From: Caulochytrium protostelioides
Taxonomy: Eukaryota; Chytridiomycota; Caulochytriomycetes; Caulochytriales; Caulochytriaceae
Direction of reading: 5' to 3'
Assembly (NCBI GenBank): GCA_003615045.1
Contig: ML014263.1
Location: 1-44,578, forward strand
Length of the DNA: 44,578 nucleotides
How positions within the stretch are numbered: the stretch's first letter is position 1; the number at the start of each line of letters is the position of its first letter. The position numbers were made by a program, and so were the translations under genes. The notes under the pieces are model-generated. The model did not search any database and was not told where the DNA came from. It was given only the letters and a program-made list of their open reading frames with translations. Shown here piece by piece: positions 39,401-44,578 of the stretch.

Positions 39401-41018
39401 TGTGAGCCGTCTCGCCGCGTCGACGTTCAAATTCACCACACAGGCCGAGATGCGCACGCTCATGCGGCACATGTACGGCTGCGATCCGCTCGTCGTCGAT
39501 GTTTCTCACGGCCACGAGCCGCTCGCTCTCCTTGCCCACCTGGGCAGCCAGGTCGTCGTCCATCGCGGCGCCCGGCAGACCTTGATGGACGCCACGGCCC
39601 GCGTCGCCTCTGCAGTGAGCCCGCGCTCCGCCTCGCCGTCGCCATCGCCGTCGCCGTCGCCGCTCGCTTCGCCCCTGCTGTCGGTATCGTCCGCGCCGTC
39701 GACCGCGCCGCCGCCCTTGACCGCGCCGCTGCTGGGTCGCCCCACGCGCCCGCCGCCTGTGACGCCTGCCGAAGCCGCCGCCGTGGCCGCGCTGCAGCGT
39801 CCGCGCATGTATCAGATCCGGAGCGACGCGCACCACGGCGCGACCCGCGCCATCGAAGTCGATGCCGATGCCGAGGCCTTGCTCAGCACCGACTGCTACA
39901 TGGTCGCCGACCCGCGCGGAACGACCAACAACCGTCGACACTGGCTCTGGGTCGGGCAGCACGTTCGCAAGGATGATGTCAAGCAGGCCCACCGCGTCGC
40001 CGTCCGGCTCGTGATGTTCTTGGACCCCATCGTCGCGCCCGCCGTGGCGCATGCCTCCGCCCACGCCGTCGCGGGCGATGGGAGCGCCGTCTCGGTGCTG
40101 AGCCCCGCGAGCCCCGCGAGCCACGACACCGGCGTCGAGCCGCATGTCCGCATCGTGGCTGAAAAGATGGAGCCCGCGTCCTTCTGGGCGGCCCTCGGCG
40201 TCGCGCGGGGCCCGCACGGCACGGCCATACCCAGCTCGCCGCTGCCCGTGCCCGCGCTGGACGCGCCGCCGCGCGTGTTTGTGTGCAGCTGCGCCAACGG
40301 CTACTTCTCGGTCGACGAGCTGTTGTATGCGAGCCAGCGCAGCTTGCGCCCGGACGCGTGCGTCATCATCGACCCGGGCTTCCCGTGCAAGGTTTACTGC
40401 TGGGTGGGCAGCGAGGCCTCGGACGTCGTGTGCAAGCTGACTCGCAAGGCCGTCGACGTGTATCTCGAGAACCTCGACGACGGGCGACTCGCCCACGTGG
40501 TCGTCGGCGAGACCTCGCGCCCCGGGTCGCCCGTGTCCGCGGCCGCCTTGGCCGCCGCCGCCCCTGCGGACGACCAGATCGTGCCTCGCATCACGGTCTC
40601 GACGGCGACGGCCGCGGCCACCGCGACGTCGGGCGCCATCCCGCCGGCGCCGCCGCTGCCGCCGGCGGCGCCCCTCGCGGCGTCGTTCCGCGCGCGCCTC
40701 GCGCCGCCCGCGTGCCGCCTCGCGGCCATGCCGGGCGTCGACCCGCGCAGCGACGTCGTCTATGTCGCCGCGGGCGCCGAGCCCGTGGCGCTGCGCGCGC
40801 TCTTCCACGGCTGGGATCCGCGCGCCGTCGCCGGGGGGCTGCGCGGCGGCGACCCGGGCAACGCCTTTACGCGCCAGCGCGCCGCCGAGTTGTCGGCGAA
40901 GCGTGCGGCCGCGGGCGCGATGCCGGCGTCTGCCGCGTCTGCCGCGCGGTCGCCGTCGCCGTCGCCGGCCGTCGCGCCGAGTGTCGTCTCAGTTGCCGCC
41001 GTTCGCTCCCTTTCGTAG
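33485..41018 (+). CDS. Flightless-I/villin-like protein with six gelsolin repeats
   Basis: Proposed join of 33485-34936 and 36267-41018, giving about 2067 residues. Exon 1 (484 aa) is Pro/Ala/Ser-rich with one likely coiled coil (MIKRLRTRLASKAHDLHQI, about residues 60-100). Exon 2 holds six gelsolin repeats: G1 at 36888-37030 plus 37588-37680 (VWLFRIDALKPM; GKFCVGDCYIVLHTY; ELYIWIGSESELDK; GDESDEFLALFP), G2 at about 37795-38100, G3 at 38235-38520, G4 at 38718-38830 plus 39365-39550, G5 at 39800-40200 and G6 at 40270-40510. A terminal LFHGWDP segment resembles the flightless-I end. G1 and G4 are each interrupted by about 180 residues of Ser/Ala/Thr-rich sequence. Such proteins sever, cap or bundle actin under calcium control. 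No leucine-rich repeats are present, unlike flightless-I, and no headpiece. ATG 33485 is the first of the frame; ATG 33515 has a better context. Confidence 0.85.
34937..36266 (+). other. Predicted intron in the gelsolin-like gene
   Basis: A canonical donor AAG|GTAAGT sits at 34936/34937, phase 0. The best acceptor is CCGCTGCAG|CCG at 36266/36267, also phase 0 for the gelsolin frame, preceded by a C/T-rich tract. No AG dinucleotide occurs from 35730 to 36264, as expected of an AG-exclusion zone between branch point and acceptor, whereas the flanking exons are rich in AG. Alternative acceptors in the right phase are CACAG at 35657 and GAG at 35729. The frame happens to be open from about 35442, so an upstream acceptor cannot be excluded. 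Confidence 0.65.
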
Positions 41019-41147
41019 GTTTCGTCGATCGCGTGATGCGATGTCACGATCGATCGCCGATGCGGGGGGGAGAGGACGACCATCGAGCTCTTCTTCTCGT
41101 CGTGGTCAACCCGATCTCATTTCCGTGAGCGAGGTCAGCACCGACCC

Positions 41148-41153
41148 AATAAA
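41148..41153 (+). terminator. AATAAA poly(A) signal candidate
   Basis: AATAAA lies 130 bases after the TAG of the gelsolin-like gene, in the only AT-rich patch of the 197-base convergent spacer before the GOS1 stop. Cleavage shortly downstream would place the 3' end within a few dozen bases of the GOS1 stop codon, so the two mRNAs may overlap antisense. Confidence 0.5.
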
Positions 41154-41215
41154 TTAAAGGACAGATATACAGCTCTGGGGGCGGGCGGCGGCCGGGCATT
41201 GTCCCCGAGCCCCCG

Positions 41216-42037
41216 CTAGCGGAAAATGAGCCACAGCAGAATCATGGTGCAGATCGCAATGACCGAGCCGAGGACGATGTTGTCCTTCTGGCGCTTGCTG
41301 CTGATCTTGGAGAGCACGTTCTGCACGAGCGGGAACCGCTGGATGACGTGGGCGACGCGCCCGCCCACGCTGGTCAGCATATCCCGCTGCGACTGCAGCT
41401 GCGTCCGCGTGTCGTAGGCTTGCTCGAGCGCCATGTCCGCGAGCATGTGGGCATGGTCGATCTTGCCGCGCTCGTTCATCAGCATACTGTCCGCATCGCC
41501 GCCGGCACTGCCGCCGCCGTGCCGCGACGAGCCGCTGAGCCCGAACCCGCCCTGCGCTGCGGCGCCCAACAGGTCCGAGCGCTGCCGATACGCACGGTTC
41601 GTCGCCTTGATCCCGCTGAACTCGCGGTGGTAGTGCGTCAAGATTTCGCGGTGCCGCCGCAGCGTCTGCTGGAGCGCGGTGCTCGCGGCGCCGCGGACGT
41701 CCGGGCACGACGGCATGGCCTCGACGACGGTCTGGAACTTGGCGAGCAGGACGTCGAGCTGCGCCTCGGCGGCGTCGAGCTGGGCGCGCGTCGCGGCCTC
41801 GCCGCCGGCGCCGCCGGCCGCCGCGCTGCCGGCCGCGGCGCCGGCGCCGAGGCTCGCGCCCAAGCGCGACAGGCCCACGAGCCGGTCCTCGATCTGGTTC
41901 TGCAGCTGTCGCGACTGCTTGCGCAGCGCCTCCCAGCTGGCGGTGCTTTCCATGTCGGCGCCGTGGGACGCGAGGCCGCCGAGGCTGGCGGCATCGTCCT
42001 GCGACCCGACGGGCGTATACGACGACGCGTAGGCCAT
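41216..42037 (-). CDS. GOS1: Golgi Qb-SNARE GOS1/GOSR1
   Basis: This 273-residue v-SNARE of intra-Golgi and endosome-to-Golgi traffic is homologous to yeast Gos1 and human GOS28/GOSR1. Near the N-terminus SWEALRKQSRQLQNQIEDRL matches the family's characteristic WexLRKqaRqLEneID start of the Habc region. The SNARE motif lies at about 190-250 (ERGKIDHAHMLADMALEQAY, TRTQLQSQRDMLTSVGGRV) and leads to the KISSKRQKDN juxtamembrane segment and a single C-terminal anchor (IVLGSVIAICTMILLWLIF). Ala/Gly-rich insertions lie at about 62-82 and 165-185. I chose ATG 42037 (MAYASSYTPVGSQDD) because its context GCCGCC-ATG-G is ideal; ATGs at 42055 and 42304 are in frame upstream but have weaker context or an unlikely leader. 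It converges on the gelsolin-like gene. Confidence 0.94.
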   Translation of the reverse strand: MAYASSYTPVGSQDDAASLGGLASHGADMESTASWEALRKQSRQLQNQIEDRLVGLSRLGASLGAGAAAGSAAAGGAGGEAATRAQLDAAEAQLDVLLAKFQTVVEAMPSCPDVRGAASTALQQTLRRHREILTHYHREFSGIKATNRAYRQRSDLLGAAAQGGFGLSGSSRHGGGSAGGDADSMLMNERGKIDHAHMLADMALEQAYDTRTQLQSQRDMLTSVGGRVAHVIQRFPLVQNVLSKISSKRQKDNIVLGSVIAICTMILLWLIFR

Positions 42038-42872
42038 GGCGGCGGGAGGGCCCATCGGGTCGCAGGCGGCGGTGGCGGCGGCTCCGTCGCGGCGAGAATG
42101 CCGCACGTCGATCAGGCGTGAGAGCAAGCGTGGACAGGCAGCGTGCGGATGGCGTGCCGCGAAGAGGGAGTGATGCCTGCGCGCAGGGAGGGTCGACGGT
42201 CGGGGATTCACGGCGTCGCAGTTCCCGCCGGCGGCAGCGCAGCGTGCACGGGTCCACGTGGCCACGCGACGGGCGATCGGGAACGGCGACGCGCTCGCCG
42301 GCATCCAAGATCGGCAGCAGCGCCGCGGCGCCGCTGGCGGCGTACGCACCGTCTTGCGGACGACCCCATGCCGCCCTGGGCCGGCCGCGGGGACCGCGCC
42401 CGCCGCGGCCGCCCGCCGCGGCCGCCTTGACGCCGGAGCAAAGTGCGTGATGGGGCAAATGCACGCCGCCGGGCCGGCCGCGGGCGCCGCGGCGCGTGGC
42501 GAAGCAGGCGTGACCGGCCCTCCCTGGGAACCGCATAGTATCCACCAGCAGGAGCCTCAGCTGCTGGTCGGACGGGATTCGACGCGCGGGCTGGGTGACA
42601 CCAGCGCTCCGTCCGAGCCCTGCCGCGCTTCGCAGGGCACGACTTCCCCCGATCCAGACCACCGCGGGCAGGTCTCGGGTGCGGGCTCATCAGGTCGCTT
42701 GGGGAGTCGATCGCTAGGACCCATGATTGCCGGCCCTGCGGTGGACGCATGGCCGGCCCGGCTACTCGGCCGAGGCGATCGCCACTCCCGCGATGCAGCC
42801 TCTCGTGGTGGGACCTGCCCGGTGGGCGTGAGTATACTCGAGCTCGTGCTTTTTGGCGGGCCGTCCACCCGG

Positions 42873-42873
42873 A

Positions 42874-42904
<31 letters not shown>

Positions 42905-42907
42905 AGG
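42873..42907. repeat. GGAGCC hexamer tandem repeat
   Basis: About five perfect copies of CGGAGC lie in tandem about 840 bp upstream of the GOS1 start. Confidence 0.85.
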
Positions 42908-43180
42908 AACAGCGCTGCGGCTGTGGCGATCGCTGCTTCTCTGGGAGAAGGGCGCGCGGGGGCCCACCGGCGGGCCCATGGGCGGACCGCCGACCGTGCA
43001 TGACGCCGGTGGCATCCCTTCTTTCGTGGCGTTCGCTCGCGCTCGCTGATGGCGTCCTCCCCCGCAGTCCGCCATCCGCGACGGCATCGCGCGGCCCGAC
43101 CACCCTTCGATGCGCATGCCATGCTGGCCGCGGACGCCCGTGGGAGGCGCTTCCGACGGAAGGGCGGCCGCGTCCCTGGG

Positions 43181-43255
43181 GCGATGGCATCGCATCGCAT
43201 CGTATCGCATGGCATCGCATCGCATCGCATCGTGACGCGACGCGACGCGACGCGT
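43181..43255. repeat. Pentamer array in constant 5-nt register (15 units)
   Basis: Fifteen consecutive pentamers stay in the same register. The first ten are CGCAT or one-to-two-base variants (GGCAT, CGTAT, GCGAT); the last five switch to CGCGA-type units. The gradual change of unit with conserved length suggests expansion followed by point change. Confidence 0.85.
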
Positions 43256-44047
43256 AAGCGCAACGCCGTCGCGGCCGGGACCCGGTGTCGCTGTGAGTCA
43301 GCACCATCCATCCGCGGCTGAGCCCGGCGAGGTGACGCGCAGCCGCTGTGCCTGGCCGCGGGCCGCGGCGGCCGTCACGGCGCGACCGATGCTGCCCCAG
43401 CCCGAAAAGAAGCGCGCGCGAGCCGCTGGGACCCAGCCGCGTGCGGGCGAGCAGCCGCGGGCGAGCCTCCCGCCGGCCTCCGATGGGCCAGCCCAGATGG
43501 AGCTGAGCATGGCGGCGGCGACGGCGCCTCCCCGATCCACCCGCACCGCGCCGTGAGCGCAGGGCCGGGCGGCGTCGCCCGCGTCTATCCGCGTCGCCAG
43601 GGCACCGGCATCGGGCAAGCATCGGGCGTGCACCTGGCGTCCTCGCGCCGCGGTCCTCGCGCCGCGGTCCTCGCGCTCGGCGGCGCTCGACTCAGCCCCG
43701 TCCAGGGCCACGCGTGCCGGTGGCCGTTCCCCCCCTTCCGGCGCCGCCTCGCCCACGAGCGGGCGGGCTGGGCCATCGCGCTTGGCGCATCCGCCGCGCC
43801 TTATAACGGGATCGCATCCGCGGGCAGCCAGCGACCGGGCATGACGCGACGGCATACCCGGGACCGAGGGTCGCGCAGGGGCGTCGATCGCAGCAACGGG
43901 GCGGGTGGCCGCGATCCGGTGATCCTCTTGAATAAGCGCGACCCGCCCCCACCACGACCACCACGATCACGCGTTCCTCTCTTCTCGCTCACGCTTCTCG
44001 CAGTAAGTGCTCATGCTCATCCCTCCGTCTCCCTCTCGTGCCGCGGA

Positions 44048-44049
<2 letters not shown>

Positions 44050-44115
<66 letters not shown>
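44050..44115. repeat. TCG trinucleotide repeat, about 22 copies
   Basis: An uninterrupted GTC/TCG array of about 65 bases. It is open in all frames and so produces poly-Ser, poly-Val or poly-Arg artefact translations. There is no evidence that it is coding. Confidence 0.92.
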
Positions 44116-44500
44116 TGCGCGATGCGGTCGTGCTCCATGATCTCCGCGACCCTCGCCCGCGGTTGATCTCGGGGCCCGAGCATCGGTGGGTTCAAGCGTG
44201 GGACGCACGAGCCCTCGCGGCCGCCACTCGACGTCGTCGATGACCCGGCCGCCCTTCGAGGCGCGTCGCCATGGACGACGCGTATGGCCTCCCGGACCTT
44301 CTCGGAGGCCGCGTCGGCCGCGTTCGCGCGCCCGGGTCGAGATCATCGACGCGGGCTCGTCTCATCGTGGGCCACGCCGTCCCGGACGCGAGCGATCGCC
44401 CGCCGGGGTGGCCTGCTCATGGCGACGCCGTGTCCCTCCGTGGGTCATCGACGCGACGCCCTTCTGCCGGCATTCTCGGCATTCTTCGGATCTCTCCTTG

Positions 44501-44578
44501 TTACGTTGCGTTACGTTGCGTTACGTTGCGTTACGTTACGTTGCGTTACGTTGCGTTACGTTGCGTTACGTTACGTTG
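44501..44578. repeat. TTACG/TTGCG pentamer array with 35-bp higher order
   Basis: The array is built only from A=TTACG and B=TTGCG. From 44501 the order is ABABABA, ABABABA, then AB, so a seven-unit, 35-base block is repeated twice exactly and a third has begun at the window edge. The array continues beyond the window. It is not the common TTAGGG telomere repeat. Confidence 0.92.

Larger units (their letters stand above)
42038..44578. other. Right-end region without a recognised gene
   Basis: These 2.5 kb upstream of GOS1 contain no protein I can assign. Long frames on both strands are Arg/Pro/Gly/Ala-rich compositional by-products. The region is instead rich in short tandem arrays (42873-42907, 43181-43255, 44050-44115, 44501-44578), listed separately. 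A small perfect hairpin (ACCAGCAG/CTGCTGGT, 42544-42568) is present but has no surrounding tRNA-like fold. A GTAAGT at 44003 and an ATG in ideal context at 44271 with a frame open to the window edge hint that a plus-strand gene might start here, but the translation looks non-coding. Confidence 0.45.

Noticed and set aside
38205-40808. 867-codon open frame antisense to the gelsolin-like gene
   Set aside because: Its translation is Arg/Gly/Ala-rich with no motif, and the plus strand carries clear gelsolin repeats. In GC-rich codon usage the antisense frame lacks stops by composition.
42544-42568. Perfect 8-bp hairpin considered as a tRNA anticodon arm
   Set aside because: No acceptor stem, D arm or GGTTCGA-type T arm at the right spacing.
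44050-44115. Poly-Ser/poly-Val/poly-Arg frames over the TCG repeat
   Set aside because: A trinucleotide repeat is open in every frame; the flanking translation has no protein character.
44271-44578. ATG in ideal context with a frame open to the window edge
   Set aside because: The translation (MDDAYGLPDLLGG...) turns Arg/Ser-rich and runs through the pentamer satellite, which has no stop in this frame; there is no sign of a real protein.

Overview
The window is eukaryotic nuclear DNA: GC-rich, gene-dense and almost intron-free, with large proteins encoded in single uninterrupted frames. I recognise ten protein genes. Nine belong to conserved eukaryotic families and one is an unassigned acidic protein. 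A complete axonemal inner-arm dynein heavy chain shows that the organism builds motile flagella. Together with the compact intron-poor layout, this suggests a flagellated early-diverging fungus (chytrid grade) or another GC-rich unicellular flagellate. That placement is inference. I recognise no tRNA, rRNA, CRISPR array, integrated virus or transposon-coding gene.

Layout from left to right: a non-coding left end with a long imperfect hairpin (531-722); UTP12 (+) and BRX1 (+) in tandem; alanyl-tRNA synthetase (-), which meets BRX1 tail to tail; a 1.5 kb GC-repeat-rich divergent spacer; eIF2B alpha (+); then, only 118 bp away and tail to tail, a 12.6 kb single-frame dynein heavy chain (-). Next come mitoribosomal protein mS35 (-), an acidic orphan with a long Asp run (+), a tail-anchored thioredoxin (-), a flightless-I/villin-like six-repeat gelsolin protein split by one apparent large intron (+), and the Golgi Qb-SNARE GOS1 (-). 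The right end (about 42.0-44.6 kb) has no recognisable gene and carries several short tandem repeats, including two pentamer arrays.

Five of the ten genes serve protein synthesis: UTP12 (small-subunit processome), BRX1 (60S assembly), AlaRS, eIF2B alpha and mS35. In eukaryotes such clustering need not mean an operon, but shared divergent or tandem spacers are possible. The other genes serve flagellar motility (dynein), actin remodelling (gelsolin-like protein), redox chemistry at a membrane (thioredoxin) and Golgi traffic (GOS1).

The observations most worth checking are: two nested AUG starts in AlaRS predicting mitochondrial and cytosolic forms; an apparent 1.33 kb intron with a 535-nt stretch lacking any AG dinucleotide before its acceptor; a flightless-type gelsolin protein whose leucine-rich half is replaced by a disordered proline-rich exon; a thioredoxin with a C-terminal membrane anchor; and a 35-bp higher-order pentamer repeat at the right edge.
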